Assembly (NCBI RefSeq): GCF_001039355.2
Contig: NW_019776078.1
Location: forward strand, 64,631-118,888
Reading direction: 5' to 3'
DNA length: 54,258 nt
Source: Lingula anatina
Taxonomy: Eukaryota; Brachiopoda; Lingulata; Lingulida; Lingulidae
The notes below the pieces were generated by a model. It was not told the origin of the DNA, made no database searches, and worked only from the letters and a program-made list of their open reading frames with translations. This document shows positions 12,365 to 24,700 of this stretch, one piece after another. How positions within the stretch are numbered: the stretch's first letter is position 1; every line of letters begins with the position of its first letter. The position numbers and the translations under genes were made by a program.

Positions 12365-12429
12365 GCCCCAACCTGTAGATTCTATGCCATTTACCCTGAG
12401 GTCCAATAAATTAAACCCTTTGGTCTTAT

Positions 12430-13870
12430 GATAAATATATTGCCCTTAATAAGTCCAAGATAGAATTAATGAATGCAAGGCTTATATTTTGTTGAGTTTT
12501 TGTTATTGTCCTTAAATCTGTACAATTGCCTCCTCAAAATCCCTCAAGGGGAGAATGCTAATGAAATGTCTACAGTCTTCAACAGAATTGATGATGTGAT
12601 CAGAATACAGAATACCAGGAGAAAGATCAATGACTGTCACAAAGATGCATTCACTGCAAAATATAATTTGAAAGATTTGTCTCTGAGGAGATATTAGTTT
12701 TGTGTATTGACAAATAGTGACTTTTGTTAATGCATCTAAAAAATTTGCGCTTAAGTTACTAATAATGAATGTGGAATTGTATGTGAGCATGCACTTGTGC
12801 TATGTTTAAATATATATATAATAAAATTTAACCTAGCATTAACATATATATTATATGTTAGGAGCTCTGCTTTGAAGCCAGTGATGCAGAAAGCATTAAA
12901 AAAAGATTTAATTAACTTTATGCAGAAAGCATTTAAAAAAAGATTTCAACAACTGTACATTAGTATATAATCTATAATCACGTACCCTTGTTAATTTTTT
13001 GCAGATAATTGTAAAAACTATATATAAACATTGTGTACAGCATTCAGTATTCTAGCAATTAAATTCTAAACATTCAAGTTCTATTTAGACCTCACTGACA
13101 ATGTTTATTGATTATTCAAAACCCCAACTTCCAATTAATTATGACCGCTGAATTAGGCAGTGCATTTAACCATTTCCTTCAGAGAGACACAAGTTCAGAT
13201 ACAAGTTGATGTAATTATAGGTCTTCAACAGACTGCAATGTGAAATGAAACTTAATTAAGTTCATCCGCAAGTACTTAATAGTAGCCATGGTGATGATCA
13301 AAATTATTTGTCAAGAAATGATTTTTATAATATTTGTAATGCTGTGTTAATGTTGTTTAACACATGGATGGTACTTGTCATAAACCACAAGGGATATTGC
13401 ACTCATGCAGTTTTTTTAATTTGACATCTAGCATTATTTTTGGCCATCTTCAAAACTTTTGAGTAATTTTTTTTTCTTTTTTTTTTTTTTTTTTTTTTTT
13501 TTGTTTAATTTTGGCGAGTTTATGTGATTCATCAGTCTTGTTCAGATTCCTCAATAAGTACACTAGCTTATACTTGAGATATGTGTACCTTGATGACAAG
13601 AGAAATTGAATTAAAAAAAGACAATAAAGAGACAATATTTTTACCATTAATAGCCTGTCTAATTTGTTTTATAATGATTTGATGGAGAACTGGTACATTG
13701 AGACTGGCTAAGTGGAAACACAAGCTGCATTATGACATCCCACTAGAGAGACTGTGCTTCGTAGGCACAATATGTGAGCAAATTGCAGTTAAATTTGTAT
13801 GCTTGACAGACTAATAGAGCAGTCGTGTGTAACTTTAAATTCCAACATTAGGAACAAGGAAGTGACAGTG
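12430..13870. other. Gene-free stretch with small repeats
   Basis: No coding exon is recognised. A direct repeat containing TGCAGAAAGCATT.AAAAAAAGATTT occurs at about 12884-12910 and 12922-12948. An AT-rich palindromic patch is at about 12805-12860, and a poly(T) tract of over 30 bases is at about 13466-13502. Confidence 0.5.
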
Positions 13871-13875
13871 GGAAT

Positions 13876-14033
13876 GGAGCCCTAGCAATAGTCCGAAGGT
13901 TCAATAGTCCGAAGGTTCATTGGTCCGAATGTTCACTATTGAACATTTGGACCAACAAACCCTTGATTAAAAAACTGGTGAAAATGTTACGATTTTTCCG
14001 ACCATGGAACCTTCAGACTATCAAGATGCCCCC
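13876..14033. mobile_element. MITE of the GTCCGAAGG family, copy 2
   Basis: This has the same architecture as 1822-1996: TAGCAATAGTCCGAAGGTTC at the left, TTGGTCCGAATGTTCACTAT and CCTTGATTAAAAAA inside, and GGACTATCGAGACGCCCCC-like sequence (here CAGACTATCAAGATGCCCCC) at the right. It is about 158 bp and more diverged than copy 1. I cannot fix a target duplication. Confidence 0.8.
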
Positions 14034-14254
14034 ATGGGAGCCGTTCAAGAAAGCCCATAGTGCAGACAGCCTCGCAATAGGTTGATTTCCACAATTATAA
14101 CTTTATGGTTACACATTTCTCTTCTGTCTCCAGTAAGACGGCAGTTTTTATGTTGTTTTCTCAAAGCCTGATCATTTGGATCATGAAACATTTGTATCAC
14201 CCAAGCTGGATGGCCAATCTGATGGAATCACTACCCTTTGATATCAGGGCCACC

Positions 14255-14500
14255 TAAGAGGACATTTAGAACAGCGGACTAACAGATCTGCAGATCAAAC
14301 ATGGCAACCCACTAAAAAGCTTGCCACTTAATTCCCGATTAGACACTGAATAGATTCCCTGCAGGAATTACTCAAGAAGCATGCAAGTGGGTCAGCCATA
14401 TTTAATCCGCAGATCTGTTAGGCCCCATTCAGAATAGATGATCCGAGTACTAACTGATCCGCCGACTAAATATGACCGACCACACTTCAAAAGAGATGCC
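14255..14500. mobile_element. GGCCCCATTCAGAATAG MITE family, rearranged copy
   Basis: This contains AAGCTTGCCACTTAATTCC, GACACTGAATAGATTCCCTG, GGGTCAGCCATATTTAATCC, then GGCCCCATTCAGAATAG at 14421 followed by ACTAACTGATCCGCCGACT. The parts are those of the element at 20769-20943, but order and spacing suggest two abutting or nested copies. Confidence 0.6.
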
Positions 14501-16734
14501 GCTGATTCCTGATGGTCTCCCAACCTCATTCCATGTTCCACTGACCGTTCCATGGTCCGAAAAAGTGAGGAAAAAAAGAAAATATAAGCTTTAAAACTGA
14601 GGTGAACATCTCAATAGTGCACTTAGAGAGTTGCTGCCAAATTAGCTGGCACTAAAATGTATCATATATGACTAAGGCAATTGAGATCCATGATCAAACC
14701 CCTCCTTCCCCCCCCCCCCGAAAAAAAAAAAAAAAAAAAAAATAGGAAATATGCAGGGATACCCTATGATAGGTCTTTGATTAATGTCACTCCTGAGGAT
14801 GAAGTGCTGGTATCCATCTGGCTGAGGTTCCATTGATTTTTCCAGAAGTTGGGGATAGTATCAAACATGTACTAGTGTGGGTCTCCAGCTGTTCACAGTT
14901 TGAATAAGTTCTTTAAAGGGCTAATGTTATATCATTTTACACTGGTTAAGGAAATCTGATTAACATTTTGTTTATAGCTATGTCATTTATTAAAAAATGT
15001 GTTTTTTATTGATTTGCATATGGTTTGGGGGAAAAGTTGCAAACATAAGGGAAGTTTCTTTTAAAGTTAGTTGGATTTCCTTAAAGGAATAAGCAAAATT
15101 ACCAAGGAAGTGAAAAAACATTGGGGATTATAGTGATATGTGGTGATTTACCAAACAGAGTTCACAGTAGTCCAAAAAAATCAGCAAATGGCTAAAATAT
15201 TTCATTTTAACATTTTTGTCTTTATGTGGCTTAGTATCTTTTGATCAGTTTCTCAAAAATAATTTTTTTCTCAGAAATTGCTGTTGACTGGAATGAGAAT
15301 TATATGGCTAAAACAAAAATATTGGGTACAGTGCTTGAAACACTTATATAAACACTGGTATTTTGAAGCTTTGTTATGACAATCCTGGCAGTATACAAAT
15401 TGCTTTTTCAGGGAAGATTTATATTCATTGAAATGACTTTTAGAAATATGAATCAATACTTATAGTATGGCTTGACTGTTACATGAAAATCTCACTGTGA
15501 ATAATTTTGTTTCGTACTCTTTAAAATTTTCTACTGACAGTCCTTCAGAATCTGGTTCCTGTCCAACCCCAACTTTCGTGAACATTGTAAAAGCCCATCC
15601 TAACCTCTTTTAAGGTACAGAAAAAAATGTTCATGCCGTTTCCAGCATCTCGTAAATCTAATTCAGGATCAATTGAACTGGTCCCTTGAATGTAATCACA
15701 TTTCCATTAATAATCTGGCTTTCAAGGAAAGCCACCACAAGTGGGCTGATCGTGGAAGAGTGAGTACCCATTGAAGACAGCTTGGAAGGAACTGAAAAAA
15801 GTAAGCTGCGGGAAAAGATTGTATTGCTTTCTAGTTTAGGTTAAGTGGAAGTTTGAAATTGTCTTGTTTTGGACTTTTAATTCTACTTACTATTTGATTT
15901 TTTTGTTGAGAAATTCTAAACATATTGTGTCAAATATTGAAACATTTGAAACTTAAAAAAAAAACTTTTTTACAAGCGATCATTTGTGACTTACTTTCAA
16001 CAGTGACACATAATTTCTATGTAGATTCACTGGAAATGTATTTGGAGTTGTAGTGTGCATTTTCTTCATGAATGAAAAATAGTGTAGACTCCTTTTACTT
16101 CTTAATTGCTTAAATTGTCTTCCTTTTTGAAAATTAAAGTTGTAAGGAATTACAAGTTCTTTGATATAGAAGCAGAATTTTAAGGTTATTTTACGCAGCT
16201 ATGGACTATTATTCTTTTTTGGGCAATTCATTTTCTTAACTTTATCAAATTCATTTTTATGGGTTTTTTTAATTTATTATTATTATTATTATTTTGAATT
16301 TAGAATACTATTCTAAAATGTTATGCACTTAGAAACAAACCAAAAAGTAAACAGTTTTACTTCATTCAAGTTGCAGTGCAGATAAAATCGATACTGTTCA
16401 ACATTATCGTATTAATTTTAGTTTATTTGAAAATTGAAAAGTCTGATGCAAAGATGAAATACACCAAGAAAGTGCAAAATTCAGTAATATACTTTGTTCT
16501 TCACTCAAACTACATTTCTGATCCAAATCATTTATCTGTTTCAAATTGATTTTGTAGCTAAACTGAAAAAACACTTAAATATTATTCACCAAAAGATAAG
16601 TTTTTAATCAAACAACAAGAACATTAAGACAAAAAAAAAACTTTGTCTCTTACATTCATTAAGATAAACTGTGTTTTCTCAGTTCATACAAAAGGTTTAT
16701 CACTCAAATACTCATTTGCTATTTCCATTCTTGC
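14501..16734. other. Gene-free stretch upstream of the EGF-like gene
   Basis: No coding exon is recognised. C and A homopolymer runs are at about 14710-14742 and a (TTA)n tract is at about 16275-16293. The 5' non-coding exon(s) and promoter of the gene starting at 16745 probably lie here or further upstream; I cannot place them. Confidence 0.4.
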
Positions 16735-16744
16735 AGGTCTCATT

Positions 16745-19605
16745 ATGGCTGTTTCCTGGTTGCTGTACATTTCCATGTTCTTGGCAGTCTTGATGGCTTT
16801 TGCTGCACAAATTCAAGGTAATTCGCCATCATTATCTCAGATATTCACACTTCTATTCTTTATGATTATTTGTACACACTTAATTGCACAGAGATAATTG
16901 TAGATATGTCTTATTAACTAGAACATACCTATAACTAGAATTATGTGGCTGTGGCAATATACACATATTTAAGGTATATCTTGTGAACTCTTACTAATCA
17001 GGCCTTATAAACGGATTAGGTGTTTACCAACACTACCTGCAGTTCTTTTAGCACTAACACCCATATATTAACCATCAAACCCACAATTTAACCAACACGC
17101 CGTACAGTTATTTAGCACCAACAAAGAGATACATCAACACTGACATTCATCCGCTCTGGTGGTGCTGGTAAATTTGTTGGTAAATTCTGTAATCTTAGCA
17201 CATTTCATCCAATGGCTCCCCAGAGATGGAATACTACTGACTTGAGGCGAAATAGACTTAAAGTTGGCCAAGTCCACTAAAATTTCATCTAAAAGTTTAG
17301 ACCAATTTTTGGTGGAAACCCCATCCTGAGTGGATTTGGAAATTGCAGTTTCATTGCTGTTGTAAAATAGGGGGTGTCACATGAGAGGTAATTTTCCTCT
17401 CATTGCCATAGTAAATGCGAATTTTATCTTCACATCACCAAGTTATTTTGAATTAAAAGACTCTAGGGAGAAACAATCACCTCCCATTTTGCTGAAATAA
17501 TCTTATCCAAGTTAATTGGTTCTGCTACAGGAAAGGAAAGCATGTTCACTTACACTTGGGTCAAAAAACCTATTAAAAGCAATTTATGTCAGAAATTGGA
17601 TTAAAAGCTCATATTACTGAGTGCCCATAGCAATGAAGAAAAGTAGAGCAACTGTTATGTAATTATATAAATTGGTATTTTTCTTTCTAATTAAATCAGT
17701 TGTGGTTGAATTTGAGATCTGAGACAAAATGTTTAGACAGCCACAAATATGACAGAAAAACATCAATTCACTGAAGATCCTGGATAAATTAAGTACATCA
17801 TAATTTTTGTTTCATTCACATCCACTGAACTCTTTCACAAAATTTCAACACTTGAACAACATGAATATGAGCAAAATCATATTTTATAATTTTTTTTACC
17901 TTTTTATTGAAATACATAACAGGAAAAAATTTCAGGCATAATTTTGGTTTGTAAGAAAGAAAAAGGAAATTATGACTTTATGGTGGCCTTACGACCTCGG
18001 CTGTCTGGATTTCCAATTTAAATTGATTTTATATAAAAAAAAGGTCTGAAATTTGGAAACTCAGGCAAAAGCTTGAAAGATGCATTCTCATTCTTTTTTT
18101 TCTTTTGCCCAGTGGGAATTGCATTAACCCCCATTTTTCATCACAATTGATCTGACCATCCTTTAAATTCTGTAATCTTAGCACATTTCATCCAATGGCT
18201 CCCCTGAGATGTCAAAGAGACAAGTTGTTAACCAGAAAACATCTCTTGAAACCATTCCGGGGTAATGAACTGGCACCATCAAAGCCACAAGAATTTTAAA
18301 TGCTTCCGCCTCATCTTTTAGGGTGCTTTCCCAGAGATTTAGATCGATCTAAAGATTAAGATTTAGATCGACCTAACTCCCTGGGGGTTCACGCTAAATT
18401 GCAGTCACCCGAGCGGGCACCATAGTCAATTACTCCCTTACAGCTTTTAGTAGGCGGGACAGACGCTTAAGCCGGCCAAGCTGACAGTAATCTAGTGAGA
18501 CTCCCCACAGGGATAGATCGATCTAAAAATCTATGGAAATGGGGTGTTAATGGCAGTTTTTTTCAATAAGCACACTTAAGGAATATACCTTGAAATGGTT
18601 ATTTCATTTTTAAATCGGCAATTCTCAAATTTTTGTGGATTTGTCAAAATGGGAGATATTAGTGGACATCTTTTTTAAGAAAATACCTATCAGCCCATTA
18701 AGGGAATTTTGAATCATCAGTTTCAGAGAAAATAAAAAATATATGTCAATGATGTGAAGCAAATAAAGACAAACCTCCATAGAATTTCTTTTAATTTTTG
18801 GGCGATAAACTCACTTGTAAATTTTATTTTCATTTTCTAAATTATTCTAATGTCTACACATAATATCAGTAGCCAAGATGAATTTTGTAAAATCATAATA
18901 TGGAAAGACTTAGCAATTTTACTGAATTACCAAGTAGTAATTATACTCTGATAGTAAACAAGTAGATAGCTTATAATTACAAAATATGCTGTGATTGTAA
19001 TTTGTACATAATCCCTATTGCATTGTGTTTTAGGGTGCATTCCCATAGATTTTAGATTGATCTATCCCCGTGGGGAGTCTCACTAGATTACTGTCAGATA
19101 ATCCGGCTTAAATGTCCGTCCCGCCTACTACAAGCTGTAAGGGAGTAATTAACTTTGTGCCCGCTCGGCTGACAATTATTTATTTAGCGTGAACCCCCAG
19201 GGAGTTAGGTTGATCTAGTTGGATCGATCTAATCTCTGGGAATGGGATCTTAGACACAATTTTGGATTGTACAAAAAAGAAAATATCAATTTGAAATGAA
19301 AAATAGAAAGAAAAAAAACATATCTGGTATTAGGATGCAATAATGTTCTTGCTATTCAAAAATAACTGTACAGTAATACATCATTTGTTGCAGGAAGAGC
19401 TATGGACTTTGATGAAATGGATGACTACAAGCGTGGTATGCGTCCCTCAATCATCAAATTTCCCTGCAGTCCTTCCACCATGAAGTGCATGAATGGCGGA
19501 AAGATGTTAAAAGTTGTTCCGGGCCCAAACGGAATGATCTGCATGTGCTCTTGCCGCGTGGGCTGGACTGGCCCTATGTGTGACAGCCCCAATTATTTCC
19601 TCTGA
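16745..19605 (+). CDS. Small secreted EGF-like protein (2 coding exons)
   Basis: Exon 16745-16817 (phase 1 donor, CAAG|GTAATT) joins exon 19394-19605 (TTGCAG|GA) to encode 94 residues. An acceptor-like TTCTTGCAG just before the ATG suggests a 5' non-coding exon. Residues 1-24 form a strong signal peptide: MAVSWLLYISMFLAVLMAFA followed by AQIQ. The mature part starts with an acidic segment (DFDEMDDYKRG) and then six cysteines: C-x6-C-MNGG-x13-C-x-C-x-C-x8-C, with the EGF hallmark GWTGPMC before the last one. The third cysteine is displaced from its usual place just after NGG to next to the CxC pair, so the fold may be a variant EGF or another six-cysteine knot. There is no membrane anchor, so it is probably an extracellular ligand or matrix peptide. 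I do not recognise an orthologue. Confidence 0.75.
17008..17185. mobile_element. Hairpin MITE-like element, eroded copy
   Basis: The left arm matches 8811-8912: AGCACTAACACCCATATATT, AACCATCAAACCCACAATTT, CCAACACGCCGTACAGTTAT. The right arm is shortened, ending in GGTGGTGCTGGTAAATTTG. It lies in the intron of the EGF-like gene. Confidence 0.65.
17181..17227 (+). repeat. Direct repeat, copy A (partner 18164-18210)
   Basis: Forty bases beginning TAAATTCTGTAATCTTAGCA and ending CCAATGGCTCCC are identical at 17181-17220 and 18164-18203, followed by a near match C[A/T]GAGATG. The copies are 983 bp apart within one intron and probably mark ends or fragments of one repeat family. Confidence 0.8.
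18327..18540. mobile_element. MITE of the TAGATCGATCTA family
   Basis: The ends are inverted: TTTCCCAGAGATTTAGATCG at the left against TAGATCGATCTAAAAATCTA and GGAAAT at the right. Between them are family marks CCTAACTCCCTGGGGGTTC, GAGCGGGCAC and CAGTAATCTAGTGAGACTCC. It sits in the EGF-gene intron, opposite in orientation to 19039-19243. Confidence 0.85.
19039..19243. mobile_element. MITE of the TAGATCGATCTA family, inverted copy
   Basis: This is the same element as 18327-18540 in opposite orientation: it reads GGGGAGTCTCACTAGATTAC first and GAACCCCCAGGGAGTTAGGT later, ending GATCGATCTAATCTCTGGG. The two oppositely oriented copies, about 500 bp apart, could pair in the pre-mRNA of the EGF-like gene. 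Its right end is about 150 bp before that gene's last acceptor. Confidence 0.85.
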
Positions 19606-20768
19606 GCTTTAACAAGTCACTGCATTTTTTATTAAGAGGAACTGGGAACATATGAATTGTCTTCACCACGATTATAGTTATATTAAATTAAACTGACCAT
19701 TTTTATATCTATTGATGTCAGTAGTCTGGTCTAATTCAGCAAATTGTTCTCTACGTGTATTCAGTGTTAATTCACTTGATGGGAAAAGTTGTCCAGATTG
19801 TATGAACAGCGAAGGATTTAATCCCCTTTAATCTATTCTCAAATTTTAAAAATATTATAAACACATTATTTACTCAACTTACCTTGAATAAACTGCAGCC
19901 ATTTTCAAATGAAATAGGGAAAAATGTTTTTGGTCAATGGATGCACTTGGAATCATTGTGAAAAGTAACAAAATATCATCTTGAACTTTATATTTACAAA
20001 ATGGTGTAGTATCTCTGTGGCCAGTTGAATAGGCCCAGCCACCCAAGTCAATAAACTATTTCATGATATACGATTCTTTCATTTTATACAAAGCATATAA
20101 TTTTATTATGAAATGGATTCATGTTTGTGGCATGTATGTAGTTTCAGAGCTGTTGGAAAGGTAAATGTCAGAAGTTTAAATGTAAGGAAAAGCTATCTGC
20201 ATTTCTGTATGACACATTGCAAATATGCCCAGTTCTGTATTTGGAAGTGAAGTTGGCTGAATTCGTCTGCTGGGCTTTGTAACAAAAAGCAGGATGACTG
20301 AAATCTTAGTTTCTGATAGAATTTATGTCTAAATCTACATTTTTCATATATTTGGGATTTTTCAACTATTCAATGAAAGATATGAAGAGGTTGCTTAGTT
20401 GAATAAAGTGCATGTTGCAAATTTATTTCTATTGTTGTGTTTGATGTCCAAATCTGTGGTAAAAAGGATAACCTTTCATTCAGTAAGTTAGCTTAGTTCT
20501 TTAGTAAAGTAAGACATAGACTGAAGTAAAAACATTGAAATAAACAACAAAAATTTTCTCTGCATTTCCTTTGCTTATTTTTTCATTTTCAAAGTAATAT
20601 GTTAAATTATTCTGTTCAGTTCAATTTTGAAAATTCAAAATACACAGCCCACAAAGTAATCAGTAACTCATGTAGTTAAACAATGCAATTTTTCACTTGG
20701 AACATCAACAGGCACTATGCAATCAGACATACACTGTACCAGCAGGTCTGATGGTGCATAGTCACAAA
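19606..20768. other. 3' flank of the EGF-like gene
   Basis: There is no gene here. AATAAA-type signals occur at about 19884 and 20049 and could end the EGF-like transcript. I see nothing else. Confidence 0.4.
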
Positions 20769-20943
20769 GGCCCCATTGAGAATAGGGTACTAACTAGTCT
20801 AAGGGATAAATATTGCCGAACCACTTGAATACTTCCCCAGGGGATATCTATTCAATGTCTATTAGCAGATTAGATGGCAAGCTTTGTAGTGGGTCACCAT
20901 ATTTGACCCTCGGACTAGTTAGTCCCCTATTCTGAATGGGGCC
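20769..20943. mobile_element. GGCCCCATTCAGAATAG MITE family, full copy
   Basis: Inverted ends: GGCCCCATTGAGAATAGGGT with ACTAACTAGTC at the left, and the complement (GACTAGTTAGTCCCCTATTC, TGAATGGGGCC) at the right. The element is about 175 bp and non-coding. Related copies are at 22920-23040 and about 14255-14500. Confidence 0.85.
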
Positions 20944-21155
20944 TAAATGTAAGATTATCAAATACCCTAATTTGACAAATGGTGTCTTTAAAAAACTTAA
21001 AAAGGTTACAAACTAAAGATAATTGATAGTTCTTCCAAAGATAAGTCTTCCTGGTTTACACTCTCAGGGGTAATCTCATGGAGATAGAAGTTCTAAGTAT
21101 GGTTCCCTTGTGACAACAGTAACACCAACAGCTGACACTGTACATCTAAAACCCC

Positions 21156-21397
21156 ATTCCTATACCTAGATCGATCTAGCAGGGTCGACCCATCTTCGAG
21201 GGGTTTCTTGCTAAATAGCACTCAGCTTAAGCGGCTCTGATGTATGGCACATCTACTGAAGCTGTTAGGGGGTAATTAACTTTCTTTTAGCAGCTTCAGT
21301 ATTCATCCCAGACATCTAAGCTGCTTAAGCCGATTTAGCCAGAGTCCCTCCCCTTGGAAATTGGTCGATCCTGTTAGATCGATCTAGGTATGGAAAT
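21156..21397. mobile_element. MITE of the TAGATCGATCTA family, diverged copy
   Basis: Begins ATTCCTATACCTAGATCGAT and ends TTAGATCGATCTAGGTATGG. The inside is diverged and includes a second inner inverted pair around GCTTAAGCGGCTC and GCTGCTTAAGCCG. Same superfamily as 3873-4048 but a distinct subfamily. Confidence 0.75.
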
Positions 21398-21777
21398 GGG
21401 GACTAGCACTGCCAGTCAGGGGCAACTGGGCCATTGCTGATAATGGCTGTACTTAATATTCAAGTTGAGAAACTTCTCACTGCTCAGCAGTGGATATATA
21501 TATCAGATGTCTTCCTCAATGCTTTGTTGCAGCCGTGTTATAGTTCAATGGCTGTATGTCATCTAAGTTATACTTGCACACACAGGAATACGAGATTCAT
21601 TGACTTAAGCTCTGTATGCTTTACGCCTACACTACACCAAATTGGAACATATGATACTTTGTAGCAATACACAGAATAAAAGGACACCTGCGGCAATCTC
21701 TTCAAAAAACTAGAAATATGCGAGTTGAAAGATACATGTGTAGGCTGAAATAATGCAGAAGAAAACAGTCATCAAGA

Positions 21778-24700
21778 TCACCCGTCATCCTCCAGACTTT
21801 GCTGCAGTTCTGTCAGGGCCCAGCGTTTGTTTTCTACCTCGTCTCGTAACTTGGCGTACTCCGAAACCATCTCATCAAATCCAGCTCCTACTGCCTCGTA
21901 GGCCGTCAGTGCTTGACTGACTTGGTGCAGCTCAGCCTTGTGATCGTGTACAGCAGTTTGAAGGTTTTCGCTGAGAAGAAGTAGAAAACAAAATAAAGGT
22001 TTTGTGAATTTTTATTTTGGTCTAAAAGTTAAATTAAAAATTTTTTGTTTGAAATTCAGAAACCCAAAATGAACAAAATATTAAGTACTGCCATTGAATC
22101 AGATAACACTGATATTGGTTTGACTCACTTATTGTGTACTAATTGGACAACTCCTTTCGGACTATATTTCAACCATCAGCATAAATTTCAGACAAAAAAC
22201 AAAATTTTCTTCAATCTAACCAAATTATCTTTAGCATAGGAATAGGAATAGTAACTTAATCAAAATCATCACAAGAAAGGTACAATCATGAGAAACATCA
22301 ATCAATCAATTAATCAATCAATCATAACAACCACAGTCGACTGTCTAAATCATTAATTAGGCGACGGCATAAATAGACTTTCAGTCCCCACAGTCCTCCA
22401 AGCTCATTTATGGGAAACACAATTATTTGTATATTATTCAAAGGGACTTTGCCACCTGGAAACCCATTCCCAGACTACATACCTGACAGCTTTCAGTGCC
22501 TGTACAGACTCCGTGTGGTAGGTATCGCACAGAATCTGCATCTCGACCATCCTGATTTATTAAAAAAGAAAAAAGGTGATAGAAATTGGAAAAAAAAAAA
22601 CACATTTAGTAACTTAATGAAAAAAAATTTAGGAAAAGAAAACATTTATTTTTCTTTTGGTTTTCTTCAGCTGTTATCCATTACCTTACACAATAAGAAT
22701 TTTTACAAAGTTTTGACAAATTTAAAGCTTAAGTCATGCGCAAGTGTCTCGCTTTCCATGGCCCCCCTATCTCGAAATAAAATCGGTTATGGAATCAAGA
22801 CATTAACGCACGTGCGCAACATAGCGAACCTTTCGAGATACGGAGCCCAGCTGTCTTTGAAAATATAGATATATAGAAAATATATCATTTGATGGATAAC
22901 AGTTACACTTCTGCTTTAAATATGGCCGACTCATGGGATATCTATTTTTCAGCATCTAACAGCTGATTAGTCGGCAAGCTTTGTAGTAGGTCGTCATATT
23001 TGACCTTTGAATTAGTCAGTCCCCTATTCTGAATGGGGCCAAAGACTCAAGTAGCCAGTACCTTATTTTCAAGCACATGGCATCGCACCTTGCTGCCATC
23101 CATTCCGTCAAGATGCCATCTTTCTCTGTCTGAGACTGTAGCCTGTGTTTAGTGATCAGCTCCTCCAGTATGTGCAGAGATTCAAGGAGAGTCTGAAACA
23201 ACACCAAAAATGATGTATGAAACTATCCTGTGTGGCTAAAAATAGAATTATTAAAAACTGATCTGTTCTTCAGGGGAATAGAAAGAAACGCCATTTTGGC
23301 CACAAAAGATCGACTCTGAATTTAAATCCAGGTTCTTTTTTAATTCTCAAGCAGGATCAACTGAAGGATTTTATTGTCTATTTTTCAGGAAAAGATCCCT
23401 ACTTTGAAAATGCTGGCTGCACCTTGTATTTCACAAACACGGCATTTCCAGTGTGCAGACTGGAGAGCTGTACAAATTCACCATCACAGAGGTGGAATGT
23501 CAAACTTTGTTTAAAGAATGAAATATTTTAGAAATTACATATTTCCATACAAAAATACTCCTTTTGGTGCAACTTTTTCCTCCTAATCCTACAAAAAGTA
23601 CACATGGTTCTACAAACCTGGTAATACTTCCTGAAATGTTTTTCTCTGATGCTTTTTTCTTTCTTCAGCAATTTTTTCTCTTCCTCTATAGAATGTATCT
23701 CAGGTTCCAGAAAAGCAGGAAGCTGGAAGGCCTTGGCAAATGTTAACTTCTCCTTGTCTGATAAATAAAAATAAGAACATTTTCTAGTTGGGTATAATAA
23801 GGTAAAACTAGAACAGTCTGAAACTACAAGTATTTTTATTCATGGTGCCTTTAGCATGAAGTAAATTTTACTAAAGTTATTCAACAAAAAATTCTGACAT
23901 AAGACCTGCCATCAAGTTTTTTCCTATTCTATATGTAAAATTTATAACATCCAAAAACATATGGTAGCAGTACCTTTGTCATGTAACGGCTCATAAAACT
24001 CCACCAGATTTTCACATTTCCTCCTCAGTCGGTCCTCAACTTCGGGGACAAGTTTTTGCTGTATTGCCTTCATATCCTTTAGAAAAAAGGACCAAAATGA
24101 CATCCATTATGATTTATACAAGGTAAAAACAATTAGTCAGCTACCTATAAAACATTTCAAATTCTGCATGAAAATCCATTCAGTTCAACATTTCATATCT
24201 ACCTATATTTACTATTAAAACTTATGTTATATCTGCAGAAATGCTATAATAAATACAATATTTTCATGGCTATTTATCACAAAAGTTAACAAAAGGAACT
24301 ACCAGCATATTTCAATGAAGGCAGACTTGAGAAGTAATAAGGGAACCAATCCCTGTCCTCGTACATTCTGAGTTAGGCTGTTAACTAACAAATCAACTAA
24401 GACAAAACATAATCTCCTTGGCTGAAGTAATCAATAAACCAAGCTCTGCTAGTGTCCTCTTACTTTCTTGTATGGGTTCATCCTCTGCAGACCTTCCTGT
24501 GTTAGTCCCAGTAGCGTGGCCTCATTGTCAGCTTGGAGGGAGCAGTTCAGGTAGTCGCCTAACTCTGCCAGCGTCACCACATCTTTGAGGGCTTCATAAT
24601 ACTAAAATATGAAAAATGATTTAAAAAAAAACAAATATTTATAAATATAAAATAGGTCAAGGTGTAATTACCACTGCTTGTGTCTCTCTAATGGCAATGA

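Noticed and set aside
12122-12409. Plus-strand open frame of 95 codons
   Set aside because: It runs through a degenerate repeat cluster and a poly(G) tract; no splice signals or family resemblance.
22410-22868. Plus-strand open frame of 152 codons
   Set aside because: It overlaps HAUS4 exon 8 on the other strand and reads through introns and poly(A) runs; no splice or family support.
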